A stretch of DNA of 64,000 bases, taken from contig NC_066531.1 of assembly GCF_024679095.1 (NCBI RefSeq), forward strand, positions 2,085,674-2,149,673. The letters run 5' to 3'. A program made the position numbers and the translations under genes. The notes beneath the pieces were generated by a model. It was not told where the DNA came from, did no database searches, and was given only the letters and a program-made list of their open reading frames with translations. Source of the stretch: Eriocheir sinensis. Taxonomy: Eukaryota > Arthropoda > Malacostraca > Decapoda > Varunidae. Shown here piece after piece: positions 13,271 through 26,132 of the stretch. The stretch's first letter is position 1; each line of letters begins with the position of its first letter.

Positions 13271-16200
13271 AGAAACAGTGAGTAGGGCCATGATTAGACA
13301 AGCTGTTAACTGGCTTTTTATAGTATATACATTTTACTTATAATCTTACAACATAACAACAGCATCAAGCAACTTAAACTAACCTTGTAACAACATTCAC
13401 ATTTGTAAGGCTTGCTGGAGGCCGGCAGATAGAGATTGTGTTCCTCCACATGCGAAGACAACTCCTCCTCACTCTCAAAGGCCTGCAAGGAGATGATTTT
13501 TTGATTTTCCAGAGTGTTACGGTTAAGTGTTGTGTTTCTAGTGGGTCGTGATACAAGGGGTCCGATAACAAGATGTATTGCCGCCCAAGAATGCATATTT
13601 GACAAGGCTTTCGTAGGAGTTGTGGGCATTTCCAGGGGTAGTTTTATGACCCTGGTGTTAGTTTGACCCTTCCTCTGTACCGTGAACCTAGAAACACATA
13701 TTTGACAAGGCTTTCGTAGGAGTTGTGGGCATTTCCAGGGGTAGTTTTATGACCCTGGTGTTAGTTTGACCCTTCCTCTGTACCGTGAACCTAGAAACAC
13801 ATATTTGACAAGGCTTTCGTAGGAGTTGTGGGCATTTCCAGGGGTAGTTTTATGACCCTGGTGGTGGTCTGACCCTTCCTCTGTACCGTGAACCTAGAAA
13901 CACCTATTTGACAAGGCTTTCGTAGGAGTTATGGGCATTTCCAGGGGTAGTTTTACGACCCTGGTGGTGGTCTGACCCTTCCTCTGTACCGTGAACCTAG
14001 AAACACATATTTGACAAGGCTTTCGTAGGAGTTATGGGCATTTCCAGGGGTAGTTTTATGACCCTGGTGGTAGTTTGACCCTTCCTCTGTACCGTGAACC
14101 TAAAGAAACACTCATCACAACCCGACTGACCCCGTATCTGACCTTTAGAAATACCTGATGTGACGAGCGAGAGAGTCTTGAGATACAAACCTCTGTCCCT
14201 TTGTGGCCCAGCTCCGGAAAGTGTGCGACAGACCCTCCCCAGTGACAACGATGGCAAGCACTCGAGACTAACCATACTGAGGGTCGGTTTCATAGTCATT
14301 TTGCTTGTTTTGATTGTTACTGATGGCTGTTATCGTTGCTGTAGTGTTTCCATGTCAAACTATCCGATGGGGCGTAGCGGCTGTGGGGTTAGGGAAGCCT
14401 CGCACCTTGCCCCCCACTCCCAACCCCTCTCCCTTCCTCTATACCCCCCAATACCCCATAGGACAGATTCACGTGGAGAGCTCTACCGTCTATCAGAGCC
14501 ATTGGAAACTCTCAAAGCTAACAAGGTGACTGAGAGCTGCCCAGGACTGTACCTTGAAACACAAAGGGCAAGTCTTCCTCTCCTGCTTGAGATCCATTTC
14601 ATCCTCTTCCTTAATTTCCAGAGTTTGATGACTTCGTAGGTGAATCTTGAGCAGCTGAAATAAGGGGGAAGGTTTTCATGACTAACTCCTATGTCTAGCA
14701 GGGTATTCAGACAGGAGGGGAAGGAATTATAGGAGAAGGGAACAGTTGGATAGTTTGGTTTAGTTGGCGCAACATCTGTGGTCATATGCCGGAGAGAGAC
14801 AGAAGGGGAAGGAATTATAGGAGAAGGAAACAGTTGGAAAGTTTGGTTTAGTCGGCGCAACATCCGTGGTCATATGCCGGAGAGAGACAGGAGGGGAAGG
14901 AATTATAGGAGAAGGGAACAGTTGGAAAGTTTGGTTTAGTGGGCGCAACATCTGTGGTCATATGCCGGAGAGAGACAGGAGGGGAAGGAATTATAGGAGA
15001 AGGGAACAGTTGGAAAGTTTTGTTTAGTCGGCGCAGCATCTGTGGTCATATGCCGGAGAGACAGGAGGGGAAGGAATTATAGGAGAAGGGAACAGTTGGA
15101 AAGTTTGGTTTAGTCGGCGCAACATCTGTGGTCATATGCCGGAGAGAGACAGAAGGGGAAGGAATTATAGGAGAAGGGAACAGTTGGAAAGTTTGGTTTA
15201 GTCAAGCAACATCTGTGGTCATATGCTGGAGAGAGATAGGAGGGGAAGGAATTTTAGGAGAAGCGAACAGTTGGAAAGTTTGGTTTAGTCGGCGCAACAT
15301 CTGTGGTCATATGCCGGAGAGAGACAGAAGGGAAGGAATCATAGGAGAAGGAACAGTTGGAAAGTTTGGTTTAGTGGGCAACATCTGTGGTCATATGCCG
15401 GAGAGAGACAGAAGGAAGGAATTATAGGAGAAGGAACAGTTGTAAAGTTTCGTTTAGTCAGCAACATCTGTGGTCATATGCCGGAGAGACAGAAGGGGAA
15501 GGAATTATAGGAGAAGGGAACAGTTGGAAAGTTTGGTTTAGTCAGCGCAACATCTGTGGTCATATGCCGGAGAGAGACAGAAGGGGAAGGAATTATAGGA
15601 GAAGGGAACAGTTGGAAAGTTTGGTTTAGTCGGCGCAACATCTGTGGTCATATGTCGGAGAGAGACAGAAGGGGAAGGAATTATAGGAGAAGGGAACAGT
15701 TGGAAAGTTTGGTTTAGTCATGCAACATCTGTGGTCATATGCCGGAGAGGGACAGAAGGGGAAGGAATTATAGGAGAAGGGAACAGTTGGAAAGTTTGGT
15801 TTAGTCGGCGCAACATCTGTGGTCATATGCCGGAGAGGGACAGAAGGGGAAGGAATTATAGGAGAAGGGAACAGCTGGAAAGTTTCGTTTAGTCGGCGCA
15901 ACATCTGTGGTCATATGCCGGAGAGAGACAGGAGGGGAAGGAATTATAGGAGAAGGGAACAGACCCCAGGAGACGGGACACAACCCCCAATTAACACCTG
16001 GTACCCATTCACTGCTGGGTGGACAGGGGCGTAGGGTATCGGAAAACCCGCCCAAACTTTTCCACTCCACCGGGGAATCGAACCCAGGCTCTCTCGGTTG
16101 TGAGGCGAGTGGGCTAACCACTGCACCACGAAGCCCCCTAGTTTCAGCAGTGAAGGTGAGAGCCATCCATCGCATGACTGAAATACCCCTGTCAAATATT

Positions 16201-16540
16201 TTACAGACATACACCATTTTCACAAACCTTAGAGAAGTTAATTCCGTCAAAGAACAGACTGATTCACAATTTCCACTCACTTCAGGTATGCCGAATGTAC
16301 GATTGCAGACAATACACTTGTTTTCCTGGACACCTCCTCCGCTGGGACAAGGACGGCTGGAAGGACAAAATTATTACAGATTAAGATCACAGACAGTTAT
16401 GGGCTGACTCTGAGGAGGGGGATACCATTTTTGTTCCTGTTCATCTGTTTTTCTGTCTCCCAGTGTATAAATATTTAAATAAAAGGGTTACAGACTGGCC
16501 TCCTATTGTCCTTAAAAACTGTATGAACTGTATGATAGCA

Positions 16541-16583
<43 letters not shown>

Positions 16584-19500
16584 CTGTCTGTCTGTCAAGG
16601 CTTATGGCCCTGAAAAACTGTGCCTCCGTGCTGTCACCCTGCCTGGTCAAACTCTTCCGCCTCTCCCTGTCAACATCTACCTCTCCCTCCTCCTGAACAG
16701 ACCAAAGCCTCTGACCACAACAAGCAAAGGAAAGCTCTCTTACCCTCTAACTCCTGTCTGAGGTACGCCAGAGGATCCTGGTTCTCTGGACATCGGCTGA
16801 AAATCAAATATATCTGGTTCATGAAAAGAAATCAACTTCTACATTAAATTAACTGTAGGAGATTACTATGGCTATTGCGCATTAAGATCGTTGGAAAGTT
16901 TCGTTTAGTCGGCGCAACATCTGTGGTCATATGCCGGAGAGAGAGACAGAAGGGGAAGGAATTATAGGAGAAGGGAACAGTTGGAAAGTTTGGTTTAGTC
17001 GGCGCAACATCTGTGGTCATATGCCGGAGAGAGACAGAAGGGGAAGGAATTATAGGAGAAGGGAACAGTTGGAAAGTTTGGTTTAGTCGGCGCAACATCT
17101 GTGGTCATGTGCCGGAGAGAGACAGAAGGGGAAGGAATTATAGGAGAAGGGAACAGTTGGAAAGTTTGGTTTAGTCGGCGCAACATCTGTGGTCATATGC
17201 CGGAGAGAGAGACAGAAGGGGAATTATAGGAGAAGGGAACAGTTGGAAAGTTTGGTTTAGTCGGGCGCAACATCTGTGGTCATATGCCGGAGAGGGACAG
17301 AAGGAAGGAATTATAGGAGAAGGAACAGTTGGAAAGTTTGGTTTAGTGGGCGCAACATCTGTGGTCATATGGGAGAGAGACAGAAGGAAGGAATTATAGG
17401 AGAAGGAACAGTTGGAAAGTTTGGTTTAGTGGGCGCAACATCTGTGGTCATATGCCGGAGAGAGACAGAAGGGGAAGGACTTATAGGAGAAGGGAACAGT
17501 TGGAAAGTTTGGTTTAGTCGGCGCAACATCTGTGGTCATATGCCGGAGAGAGACAGAAGGGGAAGGAATTATAGGAGAAGGGAACAGACCCCAGGAGACG
17601 GGACACAACCCCCGATGAATACCTGGTACACTGCTGGGTGGACAGGGGCGTAGGGTATCGGAAAACCCACCCAAATTTTTCCACTCCGCCCGGGAATCGA
17701 ACCCAGGCTCTCTCGGTTGTGAGCCGAGTGCGCTAACCACTGCGCCACGGAGCCCCCTAACGAAGGTAACGATTGTCTCACCTTTAACCTCTTGACCACT
17801 TTCTTGACGGCAACATCGGCATCACCGCAGGTACGGGGTCGACGGATTTTGGTCCTCTTACGCTTCTTCCGATCTTCCTCTTTACCAGCCTGGGAGCAGA
17901 AGACGAAAGATCCTCATTTGAGAAGCAAGGCAAACAATATTAATGAAAAATTATAATAGGATGAAGAATAACATTAATTTCCCTGTTTTTTATGATTTTA
18001 ACCCCTTGGATGTGGATTTCCTACAAGAAGACATCGCCAAGCTACAGGAATGGATTGAAGAGAAATGTAGTCATGCATTTTAAGAGGGGGTATCCAGCAC
18101 ACCAATACCACATGGGAAACACTCCACTATCCACCACAGAGGCAGAGAAAGACCTGGGAGTGTATGTTACCAGGCTACCAGTGAAGGGATATCCAGCACA
18201 CCAATACCACATGGGAAACACTCCACTATCCACCACAGAGGCAGAGAAAGACCTGGGAGTGTATGTTACCAGGCTACCAGTGAAGGGATATCCAGCACAC
18301 CAATACCACATGGGAAACACTCCACTATCCACCACAGAGGCAGAGAAAGACCTGGGAGTGTATGTTACCAGGCTACCAGTGAAGGGATATCCAGCACACC
18401 AATACCACATGGGAAACACTCCACTATCCACCACAGAGGCAGAGAAAGACCTGGGAGTGTATGTTACCAGGCTACCAGTGAAGGGATATCCAGCACACCA
18501 ATACCACATGGGAAACACTCCACTATCCACCACAGAGGCAGAGAAAGACCTGGGAGTGTATGTTACCAGGCTACCAGTGAAGGGATATCCAGCACACCAA
18601 TACCACATGGGAAACACTCCACTATCCACCACAGAGGCAGAGAAAGACCTGGGAGTGTATGTTACCAGGCTACCAGTGAAGGGATATCCAGCACACCAAT
18701 ACCACATGGGAAACACTCCACTATCCACCACAGAGGCAGAGAAAGACCTGGGAGTGTATGTTACCAGGCTACCAGTGAAGGGATATCCAGCACACCAATA
18801 CCACATGGGAAACACTCCACTATCCACCACAGAGGCAGAGAAAGACCTGGGAGTGTATGTTACCAGGCTACCAGTGAAGGGATATCCAGCACACCAATAC
18901 CACATGGGAAACACTACCAAAACACTGTACGGGTTAACATTTTTTTCTCAATCGTTCTAGATAGAAAGTATTTGAGTATTGTGATGATTTCAGGGTCTTA
19001 TAGTTAACCATCATCATAGATTCATATTAATTTGACATTCTATTGTATACATATGCATGGGGGGCCTCCACTCACACAGCTCTCCTGGACAGGGTGGAGT
19101 CTAAGGCTCTTCGTCTCATCAGCTCTCCTCCTCCTACTGATAGTCTTCTACCTCTTAAATTCCGCCGCCATGTTGCCTCTCTTTCTATCTTCTATCGATA
19201 GTTCCACGCTGACTGCTCTTCTGAACTTGCTAACTGCATGCCTCCCCCCCTCCCGCGGCCCCGCTGCACACGACTTTCTACTCATGCTCATCCCTATACT
19301 GTCCAAACCCCTTATGCAAGAGTTAACCAGCATCTTCACTCTTTCATCCCTATACTGTCCAAACCCCTTATGCAAGAGTTAACCAGCATCTTCACTCTTT
19401 CATCCCTATACTGTCCAAACCCCTTATGCAAGAGTTAACCAGCATCTTCACTCTTTCATCCCTATACTGTCCAAACCCCTTATGCAAGAGTTAACCAGCA

Positions 19501-22500
19501 TCTTCACTCTTTCATCCCCATACTATCCAAACCCCTTATGCAAGAGTTAACCAGCATCTTCACTCATTCATCCCTATACTGTCCAAACCCCTTATGCAAG
19601 AGTTAACCAGCATCTTCACTCTTTCATCCCTATACTGTCCAAACCCCTTATGCAAGAGTTAACCAGCATCTTCACTCTTTCATCCCTATACTGTCCAAAC
19701 CCCTTATGCAAGAGTTAACCAGCATCTTCACTCTTTCATCCCTATACTGTCCAAACCCCTTATGCAAGAGTTAACCAGCATCTTCACTCTTTCATCCCTC
19801 ACGCTGGTAAACTCTGGAACAATCATCCTTCATCTGTATTTCCTCCTGCCTACGACTTGAACTCTTTCACGAGGAGGGTATCAGGACACCTCTCCTCCCG
19901 AAACTGACCTCTCTTTCGGCCACCTCTTTGGATTCTTTTTAGGACCAGCGAGTAGCGGGCTTTTTTATATTATTGTTTACTTTTTTTGTGCCCTTGAGCT
20001 GTCTCCTTTGATGTAAAAAAAAAAATACAGTTGTCTTATACTGAATATGGACAGTAAGGATGCAGAGTGTCTTTTAAGATGACCCTGAGAGTGTCGAGGG
20101 TGAAGCCACAGACTCTGAGATGACTCACTTCATCATGACAAGTGAGGTGTCGCTGGAGCTCAGCAGATGACTCAAAACCCTCATCACACTCATAACATGG
20201 CCAGGATTTCCTCATCGACTCCAACACTGAAATATATAAAAAAATAGTTTGATTATCTCTCTCTCCCCCTAACGCATGGCTCACAGCTACCATACCAAAT
20301 TGGCACCACTACAGCCAAAACCATGAAAGCTAAGCAATAGAGGTTATGGTAATTCTTAATGGTCCCTCCGAGCGAGAAAAATGAGAAAAAATCACCCCTC
20401 ACACAAACCATTTCGTAATATATATCAAAGCATTTGTGATCAGATTATGTATCAGCTATTTTTGGGGGGTTTATATCATGGCACAAATTTGGCCCGTCGC
20501 TGCTACACGGTAAAGCCACAAATTTGGCCTGTCGCTGCTACACGGTAAAGCCACAAATTTGGCCCGTCGCTGCTACACGGTAAAGCCACAAATTTGGCCC
20601 GTCGCTGCTACACGGTAAAGCCACAAATTTGGCCCGTCGCTGCTACATGGTAAAGCCACAAATTTGGCCCGTCGCTGCTACACGGTAAAGCCACAAATTT
20701 GGCCCGTCGCTGCTACATGGTAAAGCCACAAATTTGGCCCGTCGCTGCTACACGGTAAAGCCACAAATTTGGCCCGTCGCTGCTACACGGTAAAGCCACA
20801 AAATAGATGATACATAATCTGATCACAAATGCTTTGATATATATTATGAAACGGTTTGTGTGAGGGGTGATTTTTTCTCATTTTTCTCGCTCGGAGGGAC
20901 CATTAAGAAACATGACCCCTGCTGCTACTGGGTTAAGCTTAAGCAGGTCTGAAACAGGAGCACTGAGGGCAGCATGGGCCAAATGTTAGCCGTATATCTC
21001 AACAGCTACTTGACGGAAAATTCATCTAAACCACTAACCGACTCGACCAACCATGAAGCCCCTCAAGAAAGGTTACTGGTGTTATGGGCAGAAATATATC
21101 CTTACACAAATCATATAAAAGCATATCAGTTGAAAATAAACAAAGCATATGAAAGTTCTAAGTGATATCCATGTTATGATTGTATAGCGAACTTAATATA
21201 AATGGCTTACCTGATATTTCTAACTCTGTGGGCTCAAGAAAGTGCAGGTTCCTCTGGCTGGCGTACTGCTTGGAATATCTGGGCAAAATATAAATCAATT
21301 TGTAATCCGCTATTCAACAATCTCTTGCTCTATTTGGCAATAATGAAATGTTAAATATAATATTCATTGCAATAAAATACAGGTAACTCGATTTACGCAA
21401 GTTTGGTTTACGCGTTTTTTTAAATATCGCATGGTCCAAAATCCAAATAAATGTTTAATTTACGCGTTTTTTTAAATACCGCATGGTCCAAAATCCAAAT
21501 AAATGTTTAATTTACGCGTTTTTTTAAATACCGCATGGTCCAAAATCCAAATAAATGTTTAATTTACGCGTTTTTTTCACATATACGCGATATTTTACGG
21601 AGTGTCCCCCAGATGTCTCACAGAACTGGACTCACACGGTCACACAGTTCTTCCCACGCGGCGCTTGAACAACAATACAGTACCCACGCTGCTCAACAAC
21701 AACACCCTCGCTGCTGTGCTACCACGAGGGGAAGGGCAGCCAGAGGAGGAACCACGAGAGGGAGAGGAGTCAGAGTGATACAGTAGGCAATAGAGGTACA
21801 AACAGACCTCTTGTTGGATTTACGCTGTTTTGGATTTACGCGATGACCTCCTCAAGGGCACAATACTCGCGTGAATCCAGAGTTACCTGCACTGACAAAC
21901 ATCTCCAGCCCCTCCTACCCAACTCTGAGTTCCGAGCGAGGGAGGATGTCGCTGCTGGTCAGGAAGACGAGAGAGGTATCGATCTGCATAACGACGCAAT
22001 TCTGGTCCAGATAACTCTCGGCTTTTCTTACGAATCTCATCCAATTAGACGAACCTGTTGAAAGAAAATTTAACGGTAAAAATTTGAATAGAATTGGGAA
22101 ATTTAAACATGCATTCATTGTGTCTGCTACATAGCCTAATGACACGCAAGTCTTAGATTCTCATACCTTCGTCAGATGTGTCCAGAAAAATAGTCTCGTC
22201 TCCGGAGAGGACAGAGTAGACAAGGCCATTGGTTAGGAGGCTCCTGCTTGCTTCTAAACATGCTTCATTGTGTCTGCTACATAGCCTAATGACACGCAAG
22301 TCTTAGATTCCCATACCTTCGTCAGATGTGTCCAGAAAAATAGTCTCGTCTCCGGAGAGGACAGAGTACACAAGACCATTGATGAGGAGGCTCCTGCTTG
22401 CTTCTAAACATGCATTCACTCTGTCCGCTACATAGCCTAATGACACACAAGTCTTACATTCTCATACCTTCGTCAGATGTGTCCAGAAAAATAGTCTTGT

Positions 22501-25500
22501 CTCCGGAGAGGTCAGAGTACACAAGGCCATTGATGGGGTGGCTCCTGCTTGCTTCTATACATGCATTCACTCTGTCCGCTACATAACCTAATGACACACA
22601 AGTCTTAGATTCTCATACCTTCGTCAGATGTGTCCAGAAAAATGGTTTTGTCTCCGGAGAGGACAGAGTAGACAAGGCCATTGGTTAGGAGGCTCCTGCT
22701 TGATTTTAAACATGCATTCACTGTGTCTGCTACATAGCCTAATGACACACAAGTCTTACATTCTCATACCTTCGTCAGATGTGTCCAGAAAAATAGTCTC
22801 GTCTCCGGAGAGGACAGAGTACGCGAGGCCATTGATGAGGAGGCTCCTGCTTGCTTCTAAACATGCATTCACTGTGTCCGCTACATAGCCTAATGACACG
22901 CAAGTCTTAGAGTCTCATACCTTCGTCAGATGTGTCCAGAAAAATAGTCTTGTCTCCGGAGAGGACGGAGTACACAAGACCATTGGTTAGGAGGCTCCTG
23001 CTTGCTTTTAAACATGCATTCACTCTGTCCGCTACATAGCCTAATGACACACAAGTCTTAGATTCTCATACCTTCGTCAGATGTGTCCAGAAAAATTGTC
23101 TTGTCTCCGGAGAGGACAGAGTAGACAAGGCCATTAGTGGGGGGGCTTCTGCTTGCATCTTCCATCATCACTCCTCCGAGGGGGCCAAACCGAGTCCTCT
23201 TTGGGATGAATTTTCGAGAAAACACGCCGAACTCTTTGGGGAAATAAAGAACAAAGTTAGGCGAACAGGTTTTGCTCTGTCTTAATTTGGAAACAAACAA
23301 ATATTCTGTAAAAACAAACCTATTCAAAAACATCCATTGTCATTCACACGCAGCGCGGCTAATCACACCGACATGGTTTCTTGATGCATAAACACCCGTA
23401 CTGGTAGACGGTAGAGTTATATTTTATACCATTAATATTACAACTACTTATACTCTTTGTTTACCCCACTGAAGATGTTGGCAGCGTCCACCGAGACTGT
23501 TTGGTTGAAAATGCAACTCATCTGCCAGTGTGGGGTATTTAATCATTCATGGGTATTGAGAATGGTGTGCAGAACAGTGATTAAGTTAATTGATTAAAGA
23601 AACTATATTAACACAGTGAAAACACCCAATTATGAACACCAGTGAGTACCAGGAATAGAGTAATCTGAGCCCCATCTGTCCGCTAAACAGACATATAGAA
23701 CAGTGACTAAGTTAATTGATTACAGAAACTATATTAACACAGTGAAAACAGCCCATTATGAACACCAGTGAGTACCAGGAATAGAGTAATCTGAGCCTCA
23801 TCTGTCCGCTAAACAGGTGTGCAGAACAGCGACTAAGTTAATTGATTACAGAAACTATATTAACACAGTGAAAACACCCCATTATGAACACCAGTGAGTG
23901 CCAGGAATAGAGTAATCTGAGCCACACCTGTCCGCTAAACAGGTCTATCGAACAGTGACTAAGTTAATTGATTACAGAAACTATATTAACACAGTGAAAA
24001 CACCCCATTATGAACACCAGTGAGTACCAGGAATAGAGTAATCTGACCTGCATCTGTCCGCTAAACAGGTCTATCGAACAGTGACTAAGTTAATTGATTA
24101 CAGAAACTATATTAACACAGTGAAAACACCCCATTATTGAAGGAGCCAAAGAAACACCTCTCTGATATGGAGGATTTCAGGGCTATATTTCAATTTGTGT
24201 GGAACTTTCCATTGCTAATCAGTTTCTGTGTCTTTAATCTTTTTTGGTCAATCATTTCCGTTTCCTGGGGACGAGAGGGGAGGAGAGGGGATGGGAGGAG
24301 AGGAAGAGAGAGACGGGCCATCCTTGCACTCAGGGGAAAGTTGTAAAGTTTGGTTTAGTCGGCGCAACATCTGTGGTCATATGCCGGAGAGAGACAGAAG
24401 GGGAAGGAATTATAGGAGAAGGGAACAGTTGGAAAGTTTGGTTTAGTGGGCGCAACATCTGTGGTCATATGCCGGAGAGAGACAGAAGGGGAAGGAATTA
24501 TAGGAGAAGGGAACAGTTGGAAAGTTTGGTTTAGTCGGCGCAACATCTGTGGTCATATGCCGGAGAGAGACAGAAGGGGAAGGAGTTATAGGAGAAGGGA
24601 ACAGTTGGATAGTTTGGTTTAGTCGGCGCAACATCTGTGGTCATATGCCGGAGAGAGACAGAAGGGGGAGGAATTATAGGAGAAGGGAACAGTTGGAAAG
24701 TTTGGTTTAGTCGGCGCAACATCCGTGGTCATATGCCGGAGAGAGACAGAAGGGGAAGGAATTATAGGAGAAGGGAACAGTTGGAAAGTTTGGTTTAGTA
24801 GGCGCAACATCTGTGGTCATATGCCGGAGAGAGACAGAAGGGGAAGGAATTATAGGAGAAGGGAACAGTTGGAAAGTTTGGTTTAGTCGGCGCAACATCT
24901 GTGGTCATATGCCGGAGAGAGACAGAAGGGGAAGGAATTATAGGAGAAGGGAACAGTTGGAAAGTTTGGTTTAGTCGGCGCAACATCTGTCGTCATATGC
25001 GAGAGAGACAGAAGGGAAGGAATTATAGGAGAAGGGAACAGTTGAAAGTTTGGTTTAGTCGGCAACATCTGTGGTCATATGTCAAGAGAGGCAGAAGGGG
25101 AAGGAATTATAGGAGAAGGGAACAGTTGGAAAGTTTGGTTTAGTCGGCGCAACATCTGTGGTCATATGCCGGAGAGAGACAGAAGGGGAAGGAATTATAG
25201 GAGAAGGGAACAGACCCCAGGAGACGGGACACAACCCCCGATTAATACCTGGTACACTGCTGGGTGGACAGGGGCGTAGGGTACCGGAAAAGCCACCAAA
25301 ATTTTTCAACTCCACCTGGGAATCGAACCCAGGCTCTCTCGGTTGTGAGCCGAGTGTGCTAACCACTGCACCACGAAGCCCCCTGTAATATACTAAAACA
25401 TTTGGAGATGTACCTTCTGTGCCGTGGATTTTCCGGATGGCTAAATGCTCCCCGGGAAGTGATGCCCATGCCCTGGCTCTGACGGGCTTGTCGGATATGG

Positions 25501-26079
25501 TCAGGATGTGAGGTTGAGGGCAGTGAGGGGTATAGGTCTGTTCACAGTCCACACCATCGGCTGGAAAAAGAAGTATTCTTAATCTATACCCAAGAACTCC
25601 AAAAAACACATTAAAAAGTACTGAAATACCTCTCACCACTCAGTAATGTACATATTGAGACATTAACCGTGTAGCAGCGATGGGCCAAATTTGTGGCTTT
25701 ACCGTGTAGCAGCGATGGGCCAAATTTGTGGCTTTACCGTGTAGCAGCGACGGGCCAAATTTGTGGCTTTACCGTGTAGCAGCAACGGGCCAAATTTGTG
25801 GCTTTACCGTGTAGCAGCGACGGGCCAAATTTGTGGCTTTACCGTGTAGCAGCGACGGGCCAAATTTGTGGCTTTACCGTGTAGCAGCGACGGGCCAAAT
25901 TTGTGCCATGATATAAACCCCCAAAATAGATGATACATAAACTGATCACAAATGCTTTGATATATATTATGAAATGGTTTGTGTGAGGGCTGATTTTTTC
26001 TCATTTTTCTCGCTTAGAGGGACCATTAAGAAACATGGTCCCCAATGCTACCGGGTTAAGCTATATTCACCTCAACAAT

Positions 26080-26132
<53 letters not shown>

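Noticed and set aside
20352..20936. CRISPR-like array of regularly spaced 35-bp units
   Set aside because: Units are contiguous without unique spacers and lie within a eukaryotic foldback element flanked by inverted arms.
22398..22888. Small plus-strand frames across 22.4-22.9 kb
   Set aside because: They are antisense reading of the duplicated PRDM10 exon 8 units.
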